Origin: Parasedimentitalea denitrificans
GTDB lineage: Bacteria; Pseudomonadota; Alphaproteobacteria; Rhodobacterales; Rhodobacteraceae
Direction: 5' to 3'
DNA: 64,000 nucleotides
Assembly: GCF_011813015.1 (NCBI RefSeq)
Contig: NZ_QHLQ01000001.1
Span: 186,001 to 250,000 of the forward strand
The translations under genes and the position numbers were made by a program. Numbering within the stretch: position 1 is the stretch's first letter; each line of letters begins with the position of its first letter. The notes under the pieces were generated by a model, which worked only from the letters and a program-made list of their open reading frames with translations, ran no database searches and was not told the origin of the DNA. Below, piece by piece: positions 25,580 to 34,899 of the stretch.

Positions 25580-27232
25580 TCACCCAACCAATAGTGATCG
25601 TGCAGCGGCACGCGCTTCATCTGTGATTGTGTCGCCTGATACCATCCGGGCAATCTCGGTCACGCGTTCATCACTGTCCAGCGGGACGACTGTTGACAGA
25701 GTAACCTCATCCACAACCCGTTTTTGTACCCGCCAGTGATATGCCCCTTTAGCGGCAACTTGCGGTGAATGAGTCACCACCAGCACCTGACCGCCCTCGG
25801 CCAGTGCGGACAGACGCCGCCCCACCGCATCAGCAGTAGCGCCGCCAACACCACGATCGATTTCGTCAAAGATAAGCGTCTGGCCAGCGTCATCACCGTG
25901 CAGGCAGACCTTAAGGGCCAACAGAAAACGGCTAAGTTCACCACCTGATGCAATCTTGTTCAACGGACCCGCAGGCGCACCGGGGTTCGTCGCGACGGTA
26001 AAAGCAACGGTATCCTGCCCTTCGGGACCCGGTTCGGCGGTTTCAAATGTTGTCTCAAACACCGCCCGTTCCATTTTCAACGGGGCGAGTTCAGCCATCA
26101 CCGCCTTGTCCAAAGCAGCCGCGTTTTGTTTGCGAGCTGCACTAAGGGCAGTAGCAGCCTCTGAATAGGCATGTTCAGCTGCAGAAAGCGCAGCTTCCTG
26201 ATCCGCCAGATCGCGGTCGCCATCATCCAGCGCGGACAATTTGACTCGCAAGGTTTCAGCATAAGTGCCAAGTTCATCAGCCAGAACATCATGCTTGCGG
26301 GCCAAGGCACGAATTGCAAACAAACGTTCTTCACACTCTTCCAGTTCAGCCGGATTGAACTCCAGAATGTTCAGAACCTGACCAATACCATCCTGTGCCT
26401 CGCCCAGTTCCAGCAACGCACGGCTAAGCGCCGCTAATGGTGCATCCAACGAGGCTGCCTCGCTGATGTCCGCTGTTTCAAGCCAACGCTGTGCCTCGGT
26501 CATAGCTCCCTCAGCACCCTCGGTTAGTAGACCATGCGCGCGCACCACGTCACCACGAATACGTTCGGCACCCTGCATCTGACGCCGTTGAGCATCCAGC
26601 TCGGCATCCTCTCCGGGCTGAGGATCCAGCTGGTCCAGTTCACCCACTGCATGGCGCAAAAACTCTTCTTCGGCGCGCACCGCATCAAGCGCAGCCCGTG
26701 TGGCATCCACAGTTTTGCGTGCGCGCGCCATAGAGGTCCAAGCCTCTCGCACCTTGGTGAGTAGATCTGAAAGTTCTGCGTATTCATCCAGCATCGCCCG
26801 GTGTCCACGCGGGTTCAGCAATCCACGGTCATCATGCTGCCCATGCAGCTCTACCAAAGTGGCCGAAAGCGCCCGCAGTACCTCGCCGGAACAACGCCGA
26901 TCGTTGACCCAAGCGGTTTTACGTCCCTCGGCGGTATTCACCCGGCGCAAAATCAATTCACCGTCTTCGCTTGGTGGCAAGCCAGCCTTGCTAAGCACCG
27001 CATGAGCCGGGTGACCGTCATGAAGGTCGAATTCCGCCACGACCTCGCCCTGAGTTGCACCGCTGCGCACCAGTTCAGCACGACCACGCCAACCCAGCAC
27101 AAACCCAAGTGAATCGAGGAGGATAGACTTACCAGCGCCGGTCTCGCCAGTCAGCACATTCAAGCCAGGATGAAAGCCCAGCTCGAGATGATCAATGATC
27201 AGCAAATTTCGGATATCAAGCGCACGCAGCAT
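25580..27232 (-). CDS. recN: DNA repair protein RecN
   Basis: A 550-residue SMC-like ATPase that acts in double-strand break repair. Walker A is GETGAGKSILLDSLGF (about residues 30-45). A long coiled-coil region is interrupted by the RecN hinge, and the ABC signature (IASGGELSRFLLALK) precedes Walker B (TLIFDEIDRGVGG) near the C-terminus. I used the ATG at 27232; the preceding TTG is less likely. It is last in the minus-strand cell-envelope cluster, 27 nt after bamD, an order conserved in Alphaproteobacteria. No LexA-type operator was recognised immediately upstream, so it is probably transcribed with bamD. Confidence 0.95.
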   Translation of the reverse strand: MLRALDIRNLLIIDHLELGFHPGLNVLTGETGAGKSILLDSLGFVLGWRGRAELVRSGATQGEVVAEFDLHDGHPAHAVLSKAGLPPSEDGELILRRVNTAEGRKTAWVNDRRCSGEVLRALSATLVELHGQHDDRGLLNPRGHRAMLDEYAELSDLLTKVREAWTSMARARKTVDATRAALDAVRAEEEFLRHAVGELDQLDPQPGEDAELDAQRRQMQGAERIRGDVVRAHGLLTEGAEGAMTEAQRWLETADISEAASLDAPLAALSRALLELGEAQDGIGQVLNILEFNPAELEECEERLFAIRALARKHDVLADELGTYAETLRVKLSALDDGDRDLADQEAALSAAEHAYSEAATALSAARKQNAAALDKAVMAELAPLKMERAVFETTFETAEPGPEGQDTVAFTVATNPGAPAGPLNKIASGGELSRFLLALKVCLHGDDAGQTLIFDEIDRGVGGATADAVGRRLSALAEGGQVLVVTHSPQVAAKGAYHWRVQKRVVDEVTLSTVVPLDSDERVTEIARMVSGDTITDEARAAARSLLVG

Positions 27233-27259
27233 CAAAGAGCCCCATCACCTGTTTAGGCC

Positions 27260-28108
27260 TTACAGCCATTGCCCTTTTACCGTCTGGCGATAGATCTGGC
27301 TCAACCAATTGTTGCCGCGGTCCTTCATCTTCAGACCATTGGCAGTCAACAGTTTGTAACTGTCCTCATACCACTCAGTAGACCGATAGTTATGTCCCAA
27401 AATGGCACCCGCCGTTTGAGCTTCATCGGTCAAACCCAGCGACAGGTAGGCCTCGACCAACCGGTGCAACGCTTCTGGAGTGTTACTTGTGGTCTGAAAG
27501 TCCTCAACCACCACGCGGAAACGGTTGATCGCAGACGAGTAATGCCCGAACCGCAGATAGTAGCGACCAATTTCCATTTCCTTGGCGGCCAGATGGTCGA
27601 ACGCCAGATCAAACTTCAAAACGGCTGAGTTTGCATATTCGCTGTCAGGGTAAACCTCAATAACGGTGCGCAACGCCTGCAGCGCCTGGAAAGTCAGGCC
27701 CTGATCGCGACCAACTTCGTCGATCTGGTCGTAGTAGCTAAGCGCCAAAAGATACTGCGCATAGGCAGCATCTTCGTCTGTTGGGTAGAAATCAATGAAC
27801 CTCTGAGCCGCGCCACGGCTATTTTCATAGTCCTGACCCTGATGGTAGGTAAAGGCCTGCATAATCAGAGCCTGTTGCGCCCAAGACGAGTAAGGATACA
27901 GACGTTCAATTTCCGAGAAGTAATAAGCAGCATCCTTGGTGCGATCGCGTGCTAGTTCAAACTCACCACGCTCGAAAATCTGCTCGGGAGTGAAAGCCTC
28001 AAGGTTCGCAGACCGATCGCCTTCGCGGCCTTTGCCACCGCAACTGACCAGAGCGGTCAGCAGAAGAACTGTGCCAAAGGCTTTGGCCCCTGCTCTGATG
28101 CCGATCAT
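27260..28108 (-). CDS. bamD: Outer membrane assembly lipoprotein BamD
   Basis: A 282-residue TPR lipoprotein of the BAM complex that inserts beta-barrel proteins in the outer membrane. The signal peptide ends in lipobox LVSC with the modified Cys at residue 23. About five TPR helices follow, with the family motif region YPYSSWAQQALIMQAFTYHQGQDYENSRGAAQRFIDFYPT and the DQIDEVGRDQ segment. GAGG/AGG upstream supports ATG 28108. It lies between lpxC and recN; the 237-nt gap to lpxC holds a possible lpxC terminator and the likely bamD promoter. Confidence 0.94.
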   Translation of the reverse strand: MIGIRAGAKAFGTVLLLTALVSCGGKGREGDRSANLEAFTPEQIFERGEFELARDRTKDAAYYFSEIERLYPYSSWAQQALIMQAFTYHQGQDYENSRGAAQRFIDFYPTDEDAAYAQYLLALSYYDQIDEVGRDQGLTFQALQALRTVIEVYPDSEYANSAVLKFDLAFDHLAAKEMEIGRYYLRFGHYSSAINRFRVVVEDFQTTSNTPEALHRLVEAYLSLGLTDEAQTAGAILGHNYRSTEWYEDSYKLLTANGLKMKDRGNNWLSQIYRQTVKGQWL

Positions 28109-28278
28109 GTTAGCCTAACCTCACCGTCTTATCTTGCGGGTGTTTACCCCGTTTCATCAGGGTCTAGCACATTCATCAAACGTGCAAAACGCCTTTAATT
28201 CCATTTCGCATTCACTTGGCAGAGAAAGTCAGGCGGGGTCAAGGCCTGCGAGTGTTCCATAAAGGGGAAGCCACTGGA

Positions 28279-28314
28279 AAAATTATCAAAATAGGCTCAG
28301 GCTTCTTAACCTGA
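28279..28314 (-). terminator. Possible intrinsic terminator after lpxC
   Basis: Minus strand: TCAGG-TTAAGAAG-CCTGA short stem (28297-28301/28310-28314), followed by TATTTTGATAATTTTT. The stem is only 5 bp plus flanking, so it is weak; the position 32 nt past the lpxC stop fits. Confidence 0.4.
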
Positions 28315-28345
28315 CATCACAATAAAACATACATGCGAAAGAAGA

Positions 28346-29281
28346 TTAGGCGACGCGCGCGACTTCGGACGGGATTTCCGACCAGATCAAACCCTGACCA
28401 GGAAGACGTGCGGCCATCACTGCATCACAGGTCACCGCGCGCACAGCACCGGGTGTAGCGAATAGTTCACGCAGCAGAGTATTGGTTAGCGCGTGCCCCG
28501 CACGTTCGCCTACATAGTGTCCAATCAACGGACCACCGATAAGAGCAAGATCACCAAGCGCATCCAGCATCTTATGGCGGACAGGTTCGTCGTTGTGACG
28601 AAGGCCCGGCCCGCTCTCAACCGAGTTACCGTCAAATACTACAGCATTTTCTCCGGGAACACCGCCAAGTGCCAGACCGTTGGCCTGCATCGTCTCGACG
28701 TCAGAACGGCTACAGAAGGTGCGGCTATCACAAAGTTCACGGGCAAAGGCGCCATTGCGCATATCCAGTGTCTTGCTTTGACGGCCGATGGCCTCGTCTG
28801 TGAAATCGATATGGAACTCAATCCGGGTGCGGTCAGATCGCAACAAGGTCGCCTTGGCGCCATTGTGCTCTACTGTGACTGGCTTCAGCACCTCAAAGGC
28901 GACGACAGCATCACCCAAGCGACGCAGGCCCTGCTTCATAATTGCGCGAACAAAAGGAGCAGACGAGCCGTCGGCGATAGGAACTTCTGGTCCGTCCAGT
29001 TCAACCAATGCATTGTGCACGCCACAGCCAGCCAAAGCAGCCATGATGTGTTCGACTGTAGATACAGACACGCCCGCTTCGTTGACCAGACGTGTACACA
29101 GGGCGGTGCGCTCTACCATATCCCAGCGCGCTGGAATGACGGTGTTGCCCAAAGCAATATCAGTGCGCTTAAAGCTGATCCCATATCCTGCGGGGGCAGG
29201 TTTTAGAATCATTTTGACAGGATGGCCGGAATGCAGGCCGACGCCTTCAAAAGTCACTGATGTCTTGAGCGTATTTTGCAC
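28346..29281 (-). CDS. lpxC: UDP-3-O-acyl-N-acetylglucosamine deacetylase LpxC
   Basis: A 311-residue zinc deacetylase catalysing the committed step of lipid A synthesis. Numbering from the chosen start, the catalytic Glu77 and zinc His78 are in STVEHIMAAL, the zinc His236/Asp240 in RHKMLDALGD, and the catalytic His263 in ERAGHALTN. I chose the GTG at 29281 (VQNTLKTSVTF) because AGAGG lies 6 nt upstream and it matches LpxC N-termini; a GTG ten codons earlier is the longest option. It sits 3' of ftsZ behind a good terminator, so it has its own promoter in 29282-29440. Confidence 0.96.
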   Translation of the reverse strand: MQNTLKTSVTFEGVGLHSGHPVKMILKPAPAGYGISFKRTDIALGNTVIPARWDMVERTALCTRLVNEAGVSVSTVEHIMAALAGCGVHNALVELDGPEVPIADGSSAPFVRAIMKQGLRRLGDAVVAFEVLKPVTVEHNGAKATLLRSDRTRIEFHIDFTDEAIGRQSKTLDMRNGAFARELCDSRTFCSRSDVETMQANGLALGGVPGENAVVFDGNSVESGPGLRHNDEPVRHKMLDALGDLALIGGPLIGHYVGERAGHALTNTLLRELFATPGAVRAVTCDAVMAARLPGQGLIWSEIPSEVARVA

Positions 29282-29440
29282 TCTATGCCTCTTAGCACTG
29301 TTTCCAGCCACATGGGCTGTGTTGAAGCAGAGTTATGCTGTTGATTAGAAACCCACAACTCAATCTTTGTAACCGATTGAAACATCACTGTAACAAATAG
29401 GCAGAACGCCGCTTAATATTTCTTAACAACTTGTCTTAAA

Positions 29441-29468
29441 ACGATAAAAGGGCCGCCAAAGGCGACCC
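29441..29468 (-). terminator. Intrinsic terminator after ftsZ
   Basis: Minus strand: GGGTCGCC-TTT-GGCGGCCC (29461-29468/29450-29457, one G-T wobble), then TTTTATCGTTTT. It starts 23 nt after the ftsZ stop and would end the division operon before lpxC. Confidence 0.85.
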
Positions 29469-29491
29469 TCTTCATCAGATAAGTGACTGAT

Positions 29492-31090
29492 TTAGTTAGC
29501 TTGACGACGCAGGAACGCTGGAATCTCGATGCGCTCCTGTTCAGGATTGATCTCTTGCTGAGGGGCTGCAGCCTGCTGCTGAACAACAGGTTGCCGACGC
29601 TGAGCGCCAACAGGTGTGTCACCCGCCTGCCCGGTCATACGGTGAATTAGCGAGTTCAAGCCAAATCCACCGCGTTGCTTTGCATCGTGCTGGGCCTCTT
29701 CAACTGCATTCGGAGCAACACGCTGCGCAGCTGCTTGCAAACGCACGATCGCTTCTGGTGAAGGCGTGCCAACGGCAGGAGCCTTCGGAGCAACAAAGGT
29801 TTGCTCAGGGGCCTGTGCAACATCTTCTTGCGGCTGGAATTCAGCTACTTTTGGCTGATAGGCAGGCATCGGCAATCCATCTTCAGCAACCAGCTCTGAC
29901 TCTTCAAAGATATCCTCGGCCTGATCATGAGCCGCGACTTGCTCTACATTCATGTCTTCGAACAAAGATGGCTCTTCAGCTACAACTTCGACTTCAGCAG
30001 GTACCTGCGCTGCAGGCTCCAGCTCTAGTGGCGCAGGGCGCAAGTCTTCGGCAGACACAGTTTGCTTCAGCGGGGCAGACATTGGGCGACGTGGAACTGG
30101 TGTTTCCTGACGCGCCTCAACAGCGTCGATACCAGTCGCCACAACAGAGACCCGCATTTTGCCTTCCATGGCGGTATCCAGTGTGGAACCAACGATGATG
30201 TTGGCCTCTGGGTCCACCTCTTCGCGGATACGGTTGGCGGCTTCGTCCAATTCGAACAATGTCAGATCGCCAGCCCCGGTGATGTTGATCAGAACGCCCT
30301 TGGCGCCGCGCAGGCTGATTTCGTCCAGCAGCGGGTTGGCAATGGCTTTTTCTGCGGCTTCGACTGCGCGTGTTTCGCCGTCCGCTTCGCCTGTGCCCAT
30401 CATCGCCTTGCCCATTTCGTCCATTACGGCGCGAACATCAGCAAAGTCGAGGTTGATCAGGCCTGGACGAACCATCAGGTCAGTCACGCCTTTAACACCT
30501 TGATACAGAACATCGTCTGCCATCGAGAAGGCTTCGGTGAATGTGGTTTTTTCATTGGCCAACCGGAACAGGTTCTGGTTGGGAATAATGATCAGTGTAT
30601 CGACGACCTTTTGCAGGGCTTCGACGCCCTCTTCGGCCTGGCGCATCCGCTTGGCGCCTTCGAATTGAAACGGCTTGGTGACAACACCAACAGTCAGAAC
30701 ACCCAGTTCACGAGCGGCCTGTGCGATGATCGGGGCTGCACCTGTACCAGTGCCGCCACCCATACCAGCGGTGATAAAGCACATGTGTGCGCCCGCCAGG
30801 TGATCAACGATTTGTTCAATGCTTTCTTCTGCAGCGGCAGAGCCAACCGAGGGGCGCGCACCGGCACCGAGACCTTCGGTTACTTTGACACCCAGTTGCA
30901 CACGGCTTTTAGAGGAACTTTGCTGCAGCGCTTGCGCGTCGGTATTAGCCACGACGAAATCGACGCCATCCAGCTCTTTTTCGATCATGTTGTTGACAGC
31001 GTTACCGCCAGCACCACCAACACCAAACACGGTGATACGTGGCTTCAATTCTTCCTGCCCGGGCATCGAAAGGTTCAATGTCATGGTCAT
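29492..31090 (-). CDS. ftsZ: Cell division protein FtsZ
   Basis: A 532-residue tubulin homologue that polymerises at midcell as the Z ring. GTPase features are [12 protein letters not shown] (residues ~24-35), the tubulin signature [10 protein letters not shown] (111-120) and the T7 loop [15 protein letters not shown]. After the globular core (~320 residues) comes a long Pro/Glu/Gln-rich linker of about 190 residues, typical of Alphaproteobacteria, and the conserved C-terminal peptide [10 protein letters not shown] that docks FtsA. The ATG at 31090 and a second at 31084 share the AAGGCGG ribosome site; the second has the better spacing. A 370-nt gap with a large inverted repeat separates it from ftsA. 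Confidence 0.97.
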   Translation of the reverse strand: MTMTLNLSMPGQEELKPRITVFGVGGAGGNAVNNMIEKELDGVDFVVANTDAQALQQSSSKSRVQLGVKVTEGLGAGARPSVGSAAAEESIEQIVDHLAGAHMCFITAGMGGGTGTGAAPIIAQAARELGVLTVGVVTKPFQFEGAKRMRQAEEGVEALQKVVDTLIIIPNQNLFRLANEKTTFTEAFSMADDVLYQGVKGVTDLMVRPGLINLDFADVRAVMDEMGKAMMGTGEADGETRAVEAAEKAIANPLLDEISLRGAKGVLINITGAGDLTLFELDEAANRIREEVDPEANIIVGSTLDTAMEGKMRVSVVATGIDAVEARQETPVPRRPMSAPLKQTVSAEDLRPAPLELEPAAQVPAEVEVVAEEPSLFEDMNVEQVAAHDQAEDIFEESELVAEDGLPMPAYQPKVAEFQPQEDVAQAPEQTFVAPKAPAVGTPSPEAIVRLQAAAQRVAPNAVEEAQHDAKQRGGFGLNSLIHRMTGQAGDTPVGAQRRQPVVQQQAAAPQQEINPEQERIEIPAFLRRQAN

Positions 31091-31460
31091 TCCGCCTTTT
31101 ATTATGCACCTCTGTTCGAGGCATTATTATTTCCTGTCCACCTTGACACTACATTGCAAGGGCCGATCCGTCACCAAGAAAAGCGCGTTTCCCCACAAAA
31201 TATGGCAAATTCGGGACATCCATCCGCGATATTTCGCTGATCAGGATATATTTGGGGATTTTCAAACCAGTACATACAAGAACGACTAGAAAACCCGCCT
31301 TCTTGCAGGGCAAAAACATCATTCTCTCGCGTGCAAACCACTGCTCGGCCTGCGTGTTCCACCGCTTTTCGCGGCTGGTTAATAGCTCGATAATGCAAAA
31401 TGCGAAAATTGTCACCAAACAATTTTCGCATTTTGTTAATTTTTTCTGCGCAGGCCCGCC
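31091..31460 (-). promoter_or_regulatory. 370-nt ftsA-ftsZ intergenic region
   Basis: No gene is visible in this gap. It must carry ftsZ transcription signals separate from ftsQA, as its length and the stable inverted repeat next to ftsA (31396-31435) suggest. I see no convincing full CtrA site (TTAA-N7-TTAA); one TTAA lies at 31378-31381. The ribosome site AAGGCGG ends the region. No clear -35/-10 pair could be chosen by eye. Confidence 0.5.
31396..31435. repeat. 16-bp perfect inverted repeat after ftsA
   Basis: CAAAATGCGAAAATTG (31396-31411), loop TCACCAAA, then the exact complement CAATTTTCGCATTTTG (31420-31435). AT-rich but 16 perfect pairs. It begins 26 nt past the ftsA stop on the minus strand, where no T-run follows; on the plus strand TTAATTTTTT follows. 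Confidence 0.9.
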
Positions 31461-32795
31461 TTACCAGTTATCGCGGAACCAGCGCACCGCGCGGCGGATT
31501 GAACCGCCCGACTGACGGTCGCTTGGCATATCAAAGTCCCACCATTCATCCTGCGGATTCGCCGCGAACAGGCTGAGCCCTACTGCACTGGCAAACCCCG
31601 GCCCGGTAGCCGATTGCGGCAGGCCATGTACCCGAAGAGGACGACCCAAGCGAACTTGCTGACCCAGAATGCGGCTGGCCAATCCGTCCAGCCCCATGAT
31701 CTGGCTTGATCCGCCAGTCAGAACAATCTGCTGGCTGGGAAGCTGGTCGAACCCAGCCGCATCCAACCGTGCGCGAACTTCTTCTAGGATCTCCTCGACA
31801 CGCGGACGCATGATTCCGATCAGCTCGGCCCGCGACACTGTGCGACGGTCATGTTCCCAGTCGCCGGTATCACCACCGATATCAATCATGTCACGGTCGT
31901 CTGCTCCAGTCGCGTGAACGCCACCACAGAATGTCTTGATCCGTTCTGCGGCGGATGTAGGAACACCCAACCCCATGGAAATATCACTTGTGACGTGATC
32001 CCCGCCCATGCGAACCGCATCGGTATAGATCATGTGCTTCTTCATGAAGATCGACACCGAAGTCGACCCGCCACCCATGTCGATACAGGCCGCGCCCAAT
32101 TCCTGCTCGTCCTCGACCAGCGCCGAAATGCCCGAGGCATAGGCAGAACTAGCAATTCCGGCGAGCTCCAGATCACAGCGTTTGATGCAGCGCACCAGGT
32201 TCTGAACTGAGGCAGCGTCGACGGTCAACATATGCATATCAACGGCCAGGGATTGACCCAATTGACCGCGCGGGTCATTCAAGCCTGATCGGTTATCAAG
32301 CGCGAAGTTCACTGGCTGCGCATGCATAACTTCACGACCATGGCCGTATTCCGGCACGTCGCACGCCGCCAATACGCGAGCGACTTCATCCTCGGTGACC
32401 ACCTGCCCCTGCAGATCCACATGGGCGTTCAAGCCATAGGACCGTGGGTTGGCGCCCGAGAAACAGGCAATGACATGATCCACCCGGACCTCTGCCATCT
32501 TCTGCGCAGCCTGCACAGCCGTACGAATGGCACGCTCTGTTTCCTGCATGGCGGTGATTTCACCAAACTGCACGCCGCGAGACCGCGTTGTGGCAGCGCC
32601 GATTACCCGGAACCCGGATTGCCCAGCAAGCGAGCCGATGGAATTGTCCTCGCTCAACCGGCTGCTTCCATCAAAGCGCAGCACAAGGCAGGCAATTTTG
32701 GAACTGCCAACATCCAGAATGGCAACAACGCCGCGTTGCATGGACTGGCGACGCATTTGCCGCATGGCTCGTTGGGATTGATAGAGATCCGTCAT
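31461..32795 (-). CDS. ftsA: Cell division protein FtsA
   Basis: A 444-residue actin-like ATPase that tethers FtsZ to the membrane and recruits the divisome. The phosphate-1 motif is AILDVGSSKIACLVL (about 26-40), the 1C subdomain follows (VDHVIACFSGANPRSYGLNAHVDL), phosphate-2 is ACIDMGGGSTSVSIF, and the adenosine motif is QIVLTGGSSQIMGL. The C-terminal AVRWFRDNW is the expected amphipathic membrane-targeting helix. It starts 4 nt after the ftsQ stop, so it belongs to the ddl-ftsQ-ftsA operon. A strong inverted repeat lies beyond its stop. Confidence 0.96.
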   Translation of the reverse strand: MTDLYQSQRAMRQMRRQSMQRGVVAILDVGSSKIACLVLRFDGSSRLSEDNSIGSLAGQSGFRVIGAATTRSRGVQFGEITAMQETERAIRTAVQAAQKMAEVRVDHVIACFSGANPRSYGLNAHVDLQGQVVTEDEVARVLAACDVPEYGHGREVMHAQPVNFALDNRSGLNDPRGQLGQSLAVDMHMLTVDAASVQNLVRCIKRCDLELAGIASSAYASGISALVEDEQELGAACIDMGGGSTSVSIFMKKHMIYTDAVRMGGDHVTSDISMGLGVPTSAAERIKTFCGGVHATGADDRDMIDIGGDTGDWEHDRRTVSRAELIGIMRPRVEEILEEVRARLDAAGFDQLPSQQIVLTGGSSQIMGLDGLASRILGQQVRLGRPLRVHGLPQSATGPGFASAVGLSLFAANPQDEWWDFDMPSDRQSGGSIRRAVRWFRDNW

Positions 32796-32799
32796 GCCG

Positions 32800-33690
32800 C
32801 TATCCGCCTCCGTTCATCTGTCTGATCCGCCACCACTCCTGCACGGCGTTATCGCTCATCCGTACAGTGGCCCGCGTTGATAATCTCATGTCTACTGCAG
32901 CGATATCGCGCTCCAGCAGGTCTCGTACTTCGCTTACCGCGATCACCCGCTCCAATGCAGAGATTGGATTTTCGGCCGGCAGCATAATCCTCTGGCCGCG
33001 GTCTAACACCACATCCCAGCGCCGCTCGCCAATGCGTACCAGCCCCCGAAGCCGTGAACCCAAAGGGCTGGCCGTGGAAAAAATACGCAATGCTTCGGCG
33101 ACATGGGCGTCAGCCCCATCCCCAGCGATCAGTGGCAAATTGGAATGCAAGGACCGGTGCCCCAGCTCAGCTACATGTGCGCCAGTTTCATCCAACAGCG
33201 CCAAACCTTGTCGACCACGCCAAACCATCACCGGCAGGCGTTCAACAACATCGACCTGAAGCACGCCGCCTGAACGGATACGCACCGACGCAGTTTTCAC
33301 TGGATCCAGCGTTTCGATCACTTCACGGATTTGATCTACATCCAGTTCAAATGAACTGACGGGAAACCGCAGCGAAGCGACCTCGCGGATGTCATCAGCC
33401 AGATCAGCGCCAGCGCCATCAATTGCGATCATTTTGACCTGAAACTCTGGGCGATCGTGGAACGACTGCCGCAAGTCAGAAACAAATGTGTTCAATGCAT
33501 CCCGGCGCTGCTCATTTGCGAGATAAGCGCTACCGAGTGCGAACACTAAGCAAAACGGCACGCCGATCCGCAGACCAAGACGGATGCCAGGTGTCAGCAT
33601 CCAACGCTGCATCCGGTACTTTAACCGCGACGGAGCCGGGTCCTGCTTTTGTGTTGTTTTGCTGCGGCGCCAAGGGATCAACGATTGCAT
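32800..33690 (-). CDS. ftsQ: Cell division protein FtsQ
   Basis: A 296-residue bitopic divisome protein. It has a basic cytoplasmic N-terminus (SLIPWRRSKTTQK), one TM helix (LRIGVPFCLVFALGSAYLAN, about 45-65), a POTRA domain (FQVKMIAIDGAGADLADDIREVASLRFPVSSFELDVDQI) and the beta domain (ASVRIRSGGVLQVDVVERLPVMVWRG). I chose ATG 33690 because AAGGA lies 8 nt upstream, inside the end of ddl; the genes then overlap by 13 nt, indicating coupling. It binds FtsB/FtsL in the divisome. Confidence 0.94.
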   Translation of the reverse strand: MQSLIPWRRSKTTQKQDPAPSRLKYRMQRWMLTPGIRLGLRIGVPFCLVFALGSAYLANEQRRDALNTFVSDLRQSFHDRPEFQVKMIAIDGAGADLADDIREVASLRFPVSSFELDVDQIREVIETLDPVKTASVRIRSGGVLQVDVVERLPVMVWRGRQGLALLDETGAHVAELGHRSLHSNLPLIAGDGADAHVAEALRIFSTASPLGSRLRGLVRIGERRWDVVLDRGQRIMLPAENPISALERVIAVSEVRDLLERDIAAVDMRLSTRATVRMSDNAVQEWWRIRQMNGGG

Positions 33691-34613
33691 GATGCGTCCT
33701 TTACCATCCAGGCACAAAGCTCGCCAAAGCTCATGCCGTATTGATCCGCCTGCTCCGGAGAGAGCGAAGTGGGCGTCATACCGGGTTGAGTGTTCGTCTC
33801 CAGCAAAATCAAGCCCGCAGATCCCTTGCTTTCATCCCAGCGAAAATCCGTACGACTGACACCGCGACACCCCAGTGCCTGATGTGCTCGACGTGCGTAG
33901 TCCAAACATAGGTCGAAAATCTCTTTCGGCAGATCAGCAGGCACTACATGGCGTGACCCACCGGGCTGATACTTGGCATCGTAATCGTACCAACCATCCG
34001 TCAGAATGTCCGTTACGGTAAACGCGCCCGGGTCACCCTCATCGTCGCCCACGACAGTTGTAGTCAGCTCGCGGCCCGGCGCGAATGCCTCGACCATCAC
34101 CTGGCTCGGCATATCATTGGCCAGTTGCGGCGGCGCGTTAGCATCCTGGTGGACCAGATAGATCCCGACGCTTGAGCCTTCGTTGTTTGGCTTAACGACA
34201 TAGGGCGGCGCCATCACATGCGCGGCCATCACATCGCCCTTATCGAACAACCCGCTGTCGACAACTGGAAGCCCGGCAGCGCGAAAAACATCCTTGCTGC
34301 GCTGCTTGTCCATTGCCAGCGCTGAGGCCAGCACGCCGGAATGAGTATAGGGCAAGCCCATCCATTCAAGCATGCCCTGAACGCAACCATCTTCGCCCCA
34401 GCGACCATGCAGGGCGTTAAATACCACATCGGGTTTGATGTCTTGCAAACGCGTGCAGAGGTCTGGACCAGCGTCCACCTCTACCACTTCAAATCCTTCA
34501 CCCCGTAGTGCGGCGGCGCATTCGCGTCCACTGGACAAGGAAACCTCGCGCTCAGCTGAGGACCCACCCATCAATACCGCCACTTTCGGGAGAGTCCCGC
34601 TCGACTTACCCAC
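33678..34613 (-). CDS. ddl: D-alanine--D-alanine ligase
   Basis: A 311-residue cytoplasmic ATP-grasp ligase making D-Ala-D-Ala for the peptidoglycan stem peptide. Features are the N-terminal VAVLMGGSSAEREVSL, HGRWGEDGCVQG, the ATP-binding VVKPNNEGSSVGI, and C-terminal FRWDESKG...LLETNTQPGMTPTSL. The likely start is GTG 34613, with GAGG 8 nt upstream; an in-frame GTG seven codons earlier has no good site. It overlaps ftsQ by 13 nt. It is separated from murB by 286 nt, so the ddl-ftsQ-ftsA unit probably has its own promoter. Confidence 0.95.
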   Translation of the reverse strand: MGKSSGTLPKVAVLMGGSSAEREVSLSSGRECAAALRGEGFEVVEVDAGPDLCTRLQDIKPDVVFNALHGRWGEDGCVQGMLEWMGLPYTHSGVLASALAMDKQRSKDVFRAAGLPVVDSGLFDKGDVMAAHVMAPPYVVKPNNEGSSVGIYLVHQDANAPPQLANDMPSQVMVEAFAPGRELTTTVVGDDEGDPGAFTVTDILTDGWYDYDAKYQPGGSRHVVPADLPKEIFDLCLDYARRAHQALGCRGVSRTDFRWDESKGSAGLILLETNTQPGMTPTSLSPEQADQYGMSFGELCAWMVKDASCNR

Positions 34614-34899
34614 TTCAAATGCCTCAATATACACAGGGCTTTGCGCCCCTTTGGTTATTAGGACCGTTATCGATCCATTTTTTTGTTCAGGCGATTTTTC
34701 GCCCTTTTTTAGTACGACATCGCCGCCAGAGGATCATAAGGACCACCCAGTCCCCGTGCCTTTATACCAACACAAGTCTTACCGACTTATTAACGGTTGG
34801 TTTACCATGTTTACCTTCACCCTGCCATTTTAATCATTCTAGGGCCGCTCCAACACGTTCAACTGCAATGAAGTGATTGGTAGCATAAGGAATTTCAGG

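Noticed and set aside
29401..29440. CtrA binding site in the lpxC promoter region
   Set aside because: TTAA-TATTTC-TTAAC has a 6-nt spacer rather than the required 7, and the region is generally AT-rich. The same applies to the TTAA pair near 52717-52729.
30062..31240. Long plus-strand open frame of 392 codons opposite ftsZ
   Set aside because: It is the antisense shadow of ftsZ, with no ribosome site and a Cys/His/Phe-rich composition typical of shadow frames.
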